Below, piece by piece: positions 1-7,119 of a stretch of 14,497 nucleotides of DNA; the stretch's first letter is position 1; the number at the start of each line of letters is the position of its first letter. The notes beneath the pieces are model-generated. The model worked only from the letters and a program-made list of their open reading frames with translations, searched no databases and had not been told where the DNA came from. This DNA comes from Blautia sp. (lineage in GTDB: Bacteria; Bacillota; Clostridia; Lachnospirales; Lachnospiraceae): contig JAUUSJ010000107.1 in assembly GCA_030841965.1 (NCBI GenBank), forward strand, positions 1 through 14,497, given 5' to 3'. The translations under genes and the position numbers were made by a program.

Positions 1-1
1 C

Positions 2-271
2 GATATACTTAGCTTTGCCGCTGGAGCACTGTTTGAGCGTAGCGAGTTTGCGGGAGGCGGCATATATCAGCGTATGTCGAAAAACCGTGGGAACGAACGT
101 GTTTTCAGAGGATATATTGATTGGCTATCTTTGCGTCTCCTTCCACCTCTAAAAAATCTAATATTTTCCAATTTTACAAAATTAATGCAAATTAAAATAA
201 TTCATACTCTAAAAGAGGAGGTAAAAGATGCAATTCGTGACGGATTTTTACCATTCGTGCCAAAATGCTAG
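2..271 (+). other. Open frame at left edge, probably not a gene
   Basis: The frame is open from base 2 to a TAG at 269-271, giving 89 codons with no start inside the window except an ATG at 74. The predicted peptide is rich in Arg, Leu and Ile, has no domain I recognise, and the ATG at 74 has no Shine-Dalgarno sequence. It may be the tail of an upstream gene, or chance reading of a non-coding or repetitive element. The stretch 1-407 holds no gene I can support with confidence. Its other contents (mini-ORF, promoter, hairpin) are listed separately. Confidence 0.2.
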
Positions 272-278
272 AAAATAG
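228..278 (+). CDS. Possible 16-residue mini-ORF with a strong ribosome site
   Basis: A full AGGAGG at 216-221 lies 6 nt before an ATG at 228, the best-formed ribosome site in the first 400 bases. The frame encodes only MQFVTDFYHSCQNARK before a TAG. It could be a real short peptide, a leader peptide, or the surviving start of a gene whose body was lost. It lies in a different frame from the open frame crossing the same bases. There is no similarity I recognise. The single Cys and the position upstream of a peptide-modifying cassette are suggestive but prove nothing. Confidence 0.2.
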   Translation: MQFVTDFYHSCQNARK

Positions 279-297
279 GAGAAGGTAGATTTATAAT
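269..297 (+). promoter_or_regulatory. Candidate sigma-A promoter for the radical SAM cassette
   Basis: TAGAAA (4 of 6 matches to the -35 consensus) is followed after 17 nt by a perfect TATAAT at 292-297. Transcription would begin near 304, about 100 nt before the first gene of the cassette. No other good promoter was seen between here and the PqqD-like gene. This is inference from consensus only. Confidence 0.4.
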
Positions 298-359
298 GCA
301 GTAGAATGATTTCAGTGAGAAATTTTTATATCGAAGCTGAAAAATAAATAGGTAGGAAG

Positions 360-394
360 GAGAGTGGCTATTCTCTCATGACTAAAGTCACGAG
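360..394 (+). mobile_element. Hairpin resembling an IS200/IS605 right end (remnant?)
   Basis: Two mutually exclusive hairpins are visible. GAGAG (360-364) pairs with CTCTC (373-377). CTCaTGAC (375-382) pairs with GTCAcGAG (387-394) around a TAAA loop with one A-C mismatch. A short stem built on GACTAAAGTC-like sequence is typical, from memory, of the right ends and TnpB guide-RNA 3' ends of IS200/IS605 elements. No transposase or TnpB frame is present upstream in the window, so at most an end remnant remains. The alternative is an ordinary leader hairpin upstream of the PqqD-like gene. Confidence 0.25.
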
Positions 395-407
395 TGTTCG
401 AGCTTAA

Positions 408-767
408 ATGATAATGAAATTAAAGAAAGATTTAGTTTTGCGAAAGATTGCGGGTGAGTATATCGTTGTGCCAATCGGACGGCTTTCTAAGATTTCTCCT
501 ATGATGCAGATTACGCCTTCGGCGGCTTGGCTTTGGGAAGAGATGAAGAAGGGAGAATTTACGGAGGAGTCTTTGATTGATGTGGCGATGGGACATTTCT
601 CAGGAGTGACAAGAGAGGTATTAGAGAGAGACATCAGTGGATTTATGAGGCTTTTGGATAAAAACTATATGTTGGAGAATGGAAGAAAAGAGCCGATGAT
701 GGGGAATGTAACCGTTGAATTGACGAAGGAAATGGCTGAAAAGATAGTCAAAGATGAGAAAGAATGA
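408..767 (+). CDS. PqqD-like RiPP recognition element (RRE) protein
   Basis: This 119-residue protein has the size and pattern of PqqD-family proteins. It has an N-terminal beta-rich stretch (GEYIVVPIGRLSKISPMMQI), then the family hallmark of a small hydrophobic/Trp segment (SAAWLWEEM, about residues 38-46), a helical region with ESLIDVAMGHF, and a C-terminal helix DISGFMRLLDKNYML. PqqD-like proteins bind the leader of a precursor peptide and present it to a radical SAM enzyme. The gene overlaps that enzyme's gene by ATGA, implying coupled translation. Two in-frame ATGs (408 and 414) are possible. The second gives MKLKKDL, the more family-like start. Neither has a Shine-Dalgarno sequence, which is odd beside the strong sites elsewhere in the window, and a 9-codon mini-ORF (378-407) ends directly against the 408 ATG. 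The final 25 or so residues are charged and probably disordered. Confidence 0.8.
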   Translation: MIMKLKKDLVLRKIAGEYIVVPIGRLSKISPMMQITPSAAWLWEEMKKGEFTEESLIDVAMGHFSGVTREVLERDISGFMRLLDKNYMLENGRKEPMMGNVTVELTKEMAEKIVKDEKE

Positions 768-1819
768 TGCAAAAGAATCTATTTGGTATATTAAAATTGG
801 CGGAGATAAAGAAAAGGGCTTATGAGGCTGGAACGCCGATACAGGCGACGTTTGAATTGACGCCGCGATGTGGGTTTGATTGTAGAATGTGTTATGTGCA
901 TATACCTGCCGACCAGATATCAAAAGTGGGAGACGGAAGAGAGTTGACGAAAGATGAGTGGCTGGAGATAGGTAGGCAGGCGGCGAGGATGGGAGTGCTT
1001 TCTCTTTGTATTACGGGTGGAGACCCTATCTTGCATCCAGATTTTAAAGAGATATGGGTAGGATTATCTAGGCTGGGATTTCAGATGACGTTACAGACGA
1101 ATGCTTCGTTGTTGACAGAAGATATATTGGAAGTTCTAGATGAGTATCCGCCTGAGATGGTAAAGATAACTCTATATGGTTCCAATGATGATGTATATAG
1201 AGAGGTATGTCGGATAGAACAGGGGTTTACGAAGACAAATGCAGGCATTCAGGCGTTAAAACAGAGACATCATAATATCCAATTAGTCACAACTTTTATC
1301 AAACAAAATAGGGGAGATGCAGATAATATTGCACGATATGCGAGAGAGAATCAACTGCCGTGGTATTATAGTGCGTCGTGTTATCCGTCTTTAAGAGGAG
1401 CAAAGAGTGAGGCAGATACCTGTGCTATAGAAATATGGGAGAAAGAAGGAGCCAAAGAGACATCAGAATTATGGAATAAGCTTCCACCGATGAAAGAGGA
1501 GAAGAAACCAGCACAGCTATGTTCCGGATATCGAACAGCTTTTAATATATGCTGGGATGGAAATATGCGGTTTTGTCTTTTCTTAAATGAACCTCATATC
1601 CAAGTATTAGGGAAGGACTTAGAAATATGTTGGAGAGAATTATTGGATTATTGGGAAAGTTTAAGATGGCCAGAAGATTGTTATAGCTGCGATTATAAGA
1701 AAGAATGTAAAAGATGCATCGCACATTTGGCTTGTCTGAGTGGCGGAATAGGAAAACTGGATAAAGATTATTGTAGAAAAATAAAGCAGGTGATTGATAT
1801 AAAGAGGATGGGAGATTAG
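764..1819 (+). CDS. Radical SAM/SPASM peptide-modifying enzyme
   Basis: This 351-residue protein carries the radical SAM cluster motif CGFDCRMC (C36, C40, C43), which binds the 4Fe-4S cluster that cleaves S-adenosylmethionine, and the GGDP motif (85-88) for SAM binding. The C-terminal SPASM domain is clear: C253, then G266 followed by C271, then C306-x2-C309-x5-C315-x2-C318, C324 and C337. These would hold auxiliary iron-sulfur clusters. SPASM enzymes usually act on ribosomally made peptides, forming thioether, C-C or related crosslinks, and need a PqqD-like partner, which is encoded directly upstream with a start/stop overlap. The chemistry here cannot be predicted because the substrate is unknown. 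A heme-maturation or sulfatase-maturation role is less likely given the kinase and exporter genes nearby. The ATG at 767 is an equally possible start. Confidence 0.9.
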   Translation: MMQKNLFGILKLAEIKKRAYEAGTPIQATFELTPRCGFDCRMCYVHIPADQISKVGDGRELTKDEWLEIGRQAARMGVLSLCITGGDPILHPDFKEIWVGLSRLGFQMTLQTNASLLTEDILEVLDEYPPEMVKITLYGSNDDVYREVCRIEQGFTKTNAGIQALKQRHHNIQLVTTFIKQNRGDADNIARYARENQLPWYYSASCYPSLRGAKSEADTCAIEIWEKEGAKETSELWNKLPPMKEEKKPAQLCSGYRTAFNICWDGNMRFCLFLNEPHIQVLGKDLEICWRELLDYWESLRWPEDCYSCDYKKECKRCIAHLACLSGGIGKLDKDYCRKIKQVIDIKRMGD

Positions 1820-1831
1820 AGGAGTGATGAT

Positions 1832-2293
1832 ATGCAAGGTGAAGTGACAGTGCCTTATACAAGTATAGGTGGAACAAATATGGATTCGGGAATTATGATG
1901 GCAAATTTAAGTGGTTCAAGTGCTCCAGGAATTGTAGAATCTGAATTTGGAACTACTCTTAATGTTAGATGGATTTTTCCAGGAGGAATATCTGGACAAG
2001 CACCAGGAGGAGTTGGATGGGGATATGCATTGGGAAATGGAATTCAAACTACAGATGATTTGATAAAACAATGGTTAATGGGAGTGTATACTGGTACCAG
2101 AGAGCTAGTTGAGACACCTCAGAAGACATATACGGAAGACCAAATAGCAGATGAAGATGTAGGTATTGTTGCTGAAATTAATAGATTGATGGAAAAATAT
2201 GCGCATGATGTTATGACAATTCATGATAATCCAACGTTAGATTATCATGAGTTTAGTCAGATGTATTCAGGATGTGTTATTGTTGGTAAGTAA
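1832..2293 (+). CDS. Unrecognised 153-residue protein, candidate RiPP substrate
   Basis: I do not recognise this protein. It has a good ribosome site (AGGAG at 1820-1824, 7 nt spacing), begins 12 nt after the radical SAM stop, and its end overlaps the kinase gene, so it belongs to the cassette. Visible parts are a Ser/Thr/Gly-rich N-terminal third, a very Gly-rich middle (FPGGISGQAPGGVGWGYALG, about residues 49-68), and an acidic, helical C-terminal third with one Cys near the end (SGCVIVGK). There is no signal peptide, membrane segment or enzyme motif. Its place between a radical SAM enzyme and a kinase, with no other small gene in the cassette, makes it the best candidate for the modified substrate. 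It is long for a precursor peptide, and it may instead be a structural or accessory protein. The overlapping region downstream has very low GC. Confidence 0.7.
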   Translation: MQGEVTVPYTSIGGTNMDSGIMMANLSGSSAPGIVESEFGTTLNVRWIFPGGISGQAPGGVGWGYALGNGIQTTDDLIKQWLMGVYTGTRELVETPQKTYTEDQIADEDVGIVAEINRLMEKYAHDVMTIHDNPTLDYHEFSQMYSGCVIVGK

Positions 2294-3092
2294 TAATAAA
2301 ATTGTAGTTGGTATTCAAATAAATAATATTAATCATAGTTTTTTAGCCAGTCAATGGCAGAAATTTGTATTATCAAATAATAACAAAAAAATTGATTTAT
2401 CTATCTCCATTACCTCCAATCTACCCCATGAATACGGTGTCGATATTTTATCCCCTCAACCTGGCCCCGCCGTATTGAAATGTAAAAATGCCTTGGTAAG
2501 TGCAAACGCTGACTGGACAAATGCCTGTGTCACATTATTGGATGGTAAGGACGATGGGTTAGAGGGGGCTTTGATTGCGATTATTATGACGCATCTCTCT
2601 ACTAGAAATGGACTTATGTTTCATTCGTCGCTGATTGATGTGAATGGTCAGGGAATTATGTTTATCGGACCTTCTGGAATCGGGAAGACGACGCAGGCGG
2701 AGCAGTGGAAGAGGTACCGTGATGCCGTAATTATTAATGGCGATATGGCTTTGGTGCATTATGATGGGACGCGGTATATGGGACATGGTTGTCCTTGGCA
2801 TGGTTCGTCTCCTTATTGTGAGAATCGAGAGGTTCCTCTGGTTGGAATTATTGTTTTGGAGCAGGCGCCTGTGAATCGGATGGAGAGACTTCGTGGGCTC
2901 TCGATGATTGGGCGGGTGACGCAGAATCTGTTTTTGCCAAAGTGGTATGAGGAGGGGGTTGAGAGGGCGCTGGAGACGTTGGATGGTTTGTTGACGGATA
3001 TCCCGGTGTATTTGCTCGGCTGTCGAGTGGACGAGGAGGCAGTAAAGCTGGTGGAAAGGGCTTTGTGTATAAAGTATGATAGGCAAGATTAG
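2247..3092 (+). CDS. HPr-kinase-like (HprK-related) kinase
   Basis: The protein has a P-loop GPSGIGKTT (141-149) preceded by FHSSLIDVNGQGIMFI and followed by VIINGDMALV, where D166 is a plausible catalytic acid. HGCPWHGSSPY (180-190) is another striking segment. This layout matches the C-terminal kinase domain of HPr kinase/phosphorylase. Related short kinases occur in RiPP clusters. The paeninodin-type lasso peptide kinase, which phosphorylates a precursor side chain, is the best-known example. The natural inference is phosphorylation of the cassette's peptide or protein product. The start is uncertain. The ATG at 2247 lacks a ribosome site and overlaps the previous gene by 47 nt. A GTG at 2274 is an alternative and would give 272 residues. 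The first 50 or so codons are extremely AT-rich while the rest is near 45-50% GC, suggesting a mosaic gene. Its end overlaps the ABC transporter gene by 17 nt. Confidence 0.75.
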   Translation: MSLVRCIQDVLLLVSNNKIVVGIQINNINHSFLASQWQKFVLSNNNKKIDLSISITSNLPHEYGVDILSPQPGPAVLKCKNALVSANADWTNACVTLLDGKDDGLEGALIAIIMTHLSTRNGLMFHSSLIDVNGQGIMFIGPSGIGKTTQAEQWKRYRDAVIINGDMALVHYDGTRYMGHGCPWHGSSPYCENREVPLVGIIVLEQAPVNRMERLRGLSMIGRVTQNLFLPKWYEEGVERALETLDGLLTDIPVYLLGCRVDEEAVKLVERALCIKYDRQD

Positions 3093-4845
3093 ATATTATG
3101 GGAAGAGAATTAGGGAAGGCCGATTGCGGGAATTGGCTTCGCAGTGGCTTTGGATGGGTAGTTACATAAAGCAGTACTGGCTGATGGTTGCCATTTATAC
3201 GCTTCTTGGAGCTTCTGGCTCGGTGCTTGGTCTTGGAACTTCGATGGTTTCTAAGGATTTGGTTGATGCAGTTACAGGACAGAGTGCGAAGTCGATTGTG
3301 GGAGTGGCGGCTGCCTATGTCGGGGTTGGAGTGTCCCAGCTTTTTATCAATGCGTTTAAGACGAGACTTTCGCTTCGGATTAGCATGAAAGTGAGTAATG
3401 AGATTCGTTTGGATATTTTCTCTCAGATTTTAAGGACAGATTGGGAGGAATTATCGAAATATCGCACAGGAGATTTGATGTTTCGGATTAATGGGGATGC
3501 AGCTACTGTCTCGAATAGTATTTTGACTTATATACCAAATGTCGTCTCGGTTATTATTACTTTTGGCGGTGCTTTTCTTGTTATGATGGAAAATGACCCG
3601 ATTATGGCGCTGATTGCGCTGGCGGGTGCACCGATTTCTTTTATGAGTACGCGGTATTCGATGAGGAAGATGAGGGAGTTTCAAAGAAAGCAGATGGAGC
3701 TTGCGAGTCATAAGACGTCTTTTAATACGGAGACATTTCAAAATATGCAGATGATTAAGGCGTTTGGGTTGGTTGACTATTTTATCGACCAATATAGAGA
3801 GGTGCAGGAGCATTCTATTAATATAGCAATGATTCAGAATAGTTTTCAGTCGAGGATGACGATTTTAACGGGATTTATCGGTCAGTTGATTGGGTATGCC
3901 TGTTATGGATTTGCGGCATATCGCCTTTGGCAGGGACAGATTACGTATGGAACGATGACACTTTTTGTGTCGATGGCGAGTTCGCTTCGGGGTTCTTTTA
4001 GCTCGGTGCTAAATTTATTGCCGACTGCCATGCGAGCTGGTATCAGCGCAGGGCGGATTATCGAGATTATCAGTCTTCCGAGAGAATCGACAGAGGATGA
4101 GAGGGAGGCGAGAGAGCTTCTTCGCATCTCGAAGGAGACGGGAATTCGAGTAAAGATGGACGGGGTGAGTTTTGCCTACGGGGAGAATAAGCCTGTCTAT
4201 GAAAATGCGAGTCTTGTCGCCTCACCTGGTGAGATTGTCGGTCTAATTGGTCCCTCGGGAGAGGGGAAGACGACAACTCTTAGAATTTTGCTGGGATTAT
4301 ATCATATAAAGACGGGGAATGCTACGGTGGAAAACCCAGGAGGAAAGAGGATTTCGATTTCTTCTGGCAGCAGATGTCTATTTAGTTATATTCCGCAGGG
4401 GAATACCTTATTTTCTGGCACAATCGCTGACAATATGCGGATGTTAAAACCAGACGCTACGGATGATGAGGTGATAGAGGCATTGAAAATTGCGTGTGCC
4501 TGGGAGTTTGTATATCCCTTGGAGGAGGGAATAAATACCCAAGTTAATGAAGGGGGATGCAAACGTTTCTCGGAAGGACAAAAACAGCGACTCTCGATTG
4601 CGAGAGCTCTGCTTGCCGATGCGCCAGTGCTTCTCTTAGATGAGGCGACGAGTGCACTTGATATGGCGACGGAGCGAAGGGTACTGCGAAATATTATGAA
4701 GAGAGAGCCGAATCAGACTATTATCGTGACGGCCCACCGTCCGAGTGTTTTTTCGATGTGCAGTCGAGTATATAAGATTGAGGCTGGACGGATAAAACAG
4801 GTGAATGAGGAGGAAATTCGACAGTTTATGGATGATGAGACATAG
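3076..4845 (+). CDS. ABC exporter, fused permease and ATPase
   Basis: This 589-residue half-transporter has membrane helices spread over roughly residues 30-320 and a C-terminal ATP-binding domain. The ATPase motifs are intact: Walker A GPSGEGKT (392-399), Q-loop YIPQGN, signature FSEGQ (498-502, a mild variant of LSGGQ), Walker B VLLLDE (518-523) and the H-loop His at 554. It would work as a homodimer exporting a compound from the cytoplasm. There is no N-terminal C39 peptidase domain, so it would not itself cleave a GG-type leader, and no protease gene was seen in the cassette. Overlap with the kinase gene links it to the radical SAM cassette, making the modified product its likely cargo. 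A role in sugar or lipid-linked export cannot be excluded because the polysaccharide genes begin only 20 nt downstream. Confidence 0.88.
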   Translation: MIGKIRYYGKRIREGRLRELASQWLWMGSYIKQYWLMVAIYTLLGASGSVLGLGTSMVSKDLVDAVTGQSAKSIVGVAAAYVGVGVSQLFINAFKTRLSLRISMKVSNEIRLDIFSQILRTDWEELSKYRTGDLMFRINGDAATVSNSILTYIPNVVSVIITFGGAFLVMMENDPIMALIALAGAPISFMSTRYSMRKMREFQRKQMELASHKTSFNTETFQNMQMIKAFGLVDYFIDQYREVQEHSINIAMIQNSFQSRMTILTGFIGQLIGYACYGFAAYRLWQGQITYGTMTLFVSMASSLRGSFSSVLNLLPTAMRAGISAGRIIEIISLPRESTEDEREARELLRISKETGIRVKMDGVSFAYGENKPVYENASLVASPGEIVGLIGPSGEGKTTTLRILLGLYHIKTGNATVENPGGKRISISSGSRCLFSYIPQGNTLFSGTIADNMRMLKPDATDDEVIEALKIACAWEFVYPLEEGINTQVNEGGCKRFSEGQKQRLSIARALLADAPVLLLDEATSALDMATERRVLRNIMKREPNQTIIVTAHRPSVFSMCSRVYKIEAGRIKQVNEEEIRQFMDDET

Positions 4846-4865
4846 GAAATAGAAAGGATAGGTCA

Positions 4866-5693
4866 ATGAGAATTGTAAAGATGGCGGTAATGACAGGTTT
4901 TGCTCTGGCGGTTGGTATTTTTTTGGTATCTGTGATACAGGAAATACAAGAAAAAGACCGAACGATACCAGTGATAGAGAGTGACCGAGATATTTTAAAA
5001 ATTTCATGTGACTATGAGGAAGAGGAACTATTAAAAGGACTCACTGCATCCGATGCCAAGGATGGAGACCTCACTTCTCAGATTTTGGTGGGAGATATCA
5101 CGAGATTTATTGAAAAAGGAGTCTCCGATATTACATATGTTGTATTTGATTCTGGAAATCAATCCGCATCTCTTACGAGACGGGTACAGTTTGAGGACTA
5201 TTCCTCCCCTCGGCTTCAACTCTCGCAACCGTTGGTATTTTATGAGGGAGAGGGAGATTATGAGGAGCTACGCTCTCGCGTGACGGCGACAGATAAGCTC
5301 GACGGGGACCGCACAGACTGGATTGTGCAAACAGATTCCAATATAAATTTTCAAAAAGAAGGTCAATATCATATCACCTATGAGGTGTCGAATAGCTATG
5401 GAGATAGCACGGCGATGCAACTCCCCGTTCACGTTTTAAGCGGCAAAGCGGGCAGTCTGGAAGTGCGTCTGAAAAAAGCGATTGTATACTTAAGCTCGGG
5501 AGAAGCTATTGATACAGATAAATGGTTAGATAATGTATATGATAGTCAGGGAGATAGGGTAGAATCGGTTAATATATCCGCATCCGGACAGGTCGATGTA
5601 AATACATCAGGTATTTATGAGATACGCTATCAGGCAGATGATGGTGATGGGAATCAGGGAGAAAATTGGTTGACTGTAGTTGTGCAAGAATAA
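4866..5693 (+). CDS. Membrane-anchored protein with three Ig-like (DUF5011-type) repeats
   Basis: The 275-residue protein starts with a single hydrophobic helix (about 6-24), followed by an extracellular part built of three repeats of about 75-80 residues. Each repeat resembles bacterial Ig-like DUF5011/HYR modules: TASDAKDGDLT with ITYVVFDSGNQ (about 60-108), TATDKLDGDRT with ITYEVSNSYGD (about 140-190), and a more diverged third with IYEIRYQADDGDGNQ (about 215-273). No cleavage site is obvious, so it is probably tethered to the membrane. A good SD (AAAGGA, 4853-4858) supports the start. Lying just before the Wzz/BY-kinase genes, it probably belongs to the polysaccharide assembly module, perhaps as a wall or glycan-contacting scaffold. 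The exact role is unknown to me. Confidence 0.7.
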   Translation: MRIVKMAVMTGFALAVGIFLVSVIQEIQEKDRTIPVIESDRDILKISCDYEEEELLKGLTASDAKDGDLTSQILVGDITRFIEKGVSDITYVVFDSGNQSASLTRRVQFEDYSSPRLQLSQPLVFYEGEGDYEELRSRVTATDKLDGDRTDWIVQTDSNINFQKEGQYHITYEVSNSYGDSTAMQLPVHVLSGKAGSLEVRLKKAIVYLSSGEAIDTDKWLDNVYDSQGDRVESVNISASGQVDVNTSGIYEIRYQADDGDGNQGENWLTVVVQE

Positions 5694-5704
5694 GGAGGAA
5701 CGAG

Positions 5705-7114
5705 ATGAATCGCGATATGATGAAGTTGGATTCTATCAGCTATACTGGAATATGTAGAGAATTATTGCGCTATCTTTGGGTTATTTTACTTGCAGGAGTG
5801 GCAGCATGGCTAGGAGCCACTGGAATTGGAAAATTAAGGTATGAGCCAGTTTATGTTTCTTCCTCCACACTTGTCGTCAATACAAAGGGAAATACCAATA
5901 TATATTCTGGTCTGTCTACGGCGAGTCAGATGGCAAATGTATTTAGTCGTGTATTTCAGAGTGATGCTTTGAGAGAGCTAATTGTGAAAGATGCGGGAGA
6001 GCCGGTGGAGGGGACGATTAGCTGTGAGCAAATTCCCGAGACGAATCTCTTGGTTTTGAAAGTCTCTTCCTCGTCACCGAGACAGGCGTATATTTTTTTA
6101 AACTGTGCGTTGAGAAATTATGATGAAGTTTCGGAGTATGTATTTGCCAACGCATCTTTGGATGTTGTGCAAGAACCCTCTATTCCTGAAGAGCCTTCGA
6201 ATACATCTTGGCTAATTTCTCGTCGCAATCAGTTGGCGCTACTTGGAGCATTGGGAATTTCTGTAATTGTATTATTTTTCTATTTTTGGCGCTATACGGT
6301 AAAGACACCAAAGGCGGCAGAGGGAATGCTCGATGGAAAGATACAGGGTGTGATTCCCTATGAGAATAAAACGATTGGATTTACCCACAGGAAGAAAAAA
6401 GAGTCCATCTTAGTAAATTCTCCTGTTGTCAGTATGGGATATGCGGAGGCTTGCCGTAAGTTAGAGGCGGGAGTGGAGCACCATATGAGAAAGGCAAAGC
6501 AAAAAGTATTATTTGTCGGAAGCGTCGGAGAAAATGAGGGAAAATCGACGATAGCTGCCAATCTTGCTTTATCCCTTGCGGAGCGCCGAAAGAAAGTACT
6601 TCTTATAGATGGAGATTTTAGAAAGCCAGCACAGCATAAAATTTTTGAAAAAAGAGAGAAAGAAAGTATTTCGCTTTCCGATGTCTTAAAGGGAGAGAAG
6701 GAATTAGAATCTGCGATTGTATATGATAAGACATTAGGTATCTATCAGCTCTTCCAGTACCATGCATCTGAGAGGGTATCGACAATTTTAGATAGTGAAA
6801 AGATAAGGAATTTATTGAACGACTGCAAAAAAAAGATGGACTATATTATCATAGATTGTTCTCCGATTGCAGTGGCGACGGACGCAGAGATTTGGATTCA
6901 AGAAGTGGATACGGTATTGCTCGTTGTCCGTCAAGATTGGTCTGATGCCCGCATTATTAACGATACCGTCGATTTGGTATGGCAAAGCAATGTGGATTTT
7001 GCAGGTTTTGTACTCAATGCCTTCCGCGAAGAAGGATTTTTTGAATCGAGATATGGGTATAATTATAAAACTTATAGAGAATATAAAAATACAGCAGAGG
7101 CAGAGAGAAGGTAG
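5705..7114 (+). CDS. Wzz/BY-kinase fusion (capsular tyrosine autokinase), copy 1
   Basis: The 469-residue protein joins a polysaccharide co-polymerase (Wzz/CpsC-like) part to a cytoplasmic bacterial tyrosine kinase (CpsD-like). Two membrane helices flank an external loop (about 22-42 and 176-196). The second is followed by the conserved YTVKTPK. The kinase has Walker A GSVGENEGKST (272-282), Walker A' LLIDGDFRKP (299-308), Walker B IIIDCSP (381-387), and a C-terminal tyrosine cluster (Y450, 452, 454, 457, 460) for trans-phosphorylation. Such proteins set chain length and couple polymerisation to export through cycles of phosphorylation. In streptococci the two halves are separate genes; here they are fused. 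The start at ATG 5705 is chosen because AAGGAGG (5692-5698) lies 6 nt before it. A longer in-frame start at 5666 would overlap the previous gene and lacks a ribosome site. Confidence 0.9.
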   Translation: MNRDMMKLDSISYTGICRELLRYLWVILLAGVAAWLGATGIGKLRYEPVYVSSSTLVVNTKGNTNIYSGLSTASQMANVFSRVFQSDALRELIVKDAGEPVEGTISCEQIPETNLLVLKVSSSSPRQAYIFLNCALRNYDEVSEYVFANASLDVVQEPSIPEEPSNTSWLISRRNQLALLGALGISVIVLFFYFWRYTVKTPKAAEGMLDGKIQGVIPYENKTIGFTHRKKKESILVNSPVVSMGYAEACRKLEAGVEHHMRKAKQKVLFVGSVGENEGKSTIAANLALSLAERRKKVLLIDGDFRKPAQHKIFEKREKESISLSDVLKGEKELESAIVYDKTLGIYQLFQYHASERVSTILDSEKIRNLLNDCKKKMDYIIIDCSPIAVATDAEIWIQEVDTVLLVVRQDWSDARIINDTVDLVWQSNVDFAGFVLNAFREEGFFESRYGYNYKTYREYKNTAEAERR

Positions 7115-7119
7115 AGAGA

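Noticed and set aside
404..923. Minus-strand frames opposite the PqqD-like and radical SAM genes
   Set aside because: They lie antisense to well-supported genes, have no ribosome sites or recognisable motifs, and are explained by codon bias of the genes on the other strand.
3076..4845. Bacteriocin-type exporter with built-in leader peptidase
   Set aside because: There is no C39 peptidase domain ahead of the membrane helices. The first helix begins near residue 30.
5666..5704. Longer start for the first BY-kinase gene
   Set aside because: It would overlap the previous gene and has no ribosome site, whereas ATG 5705 has a perfectly spaced AAGGAGG.
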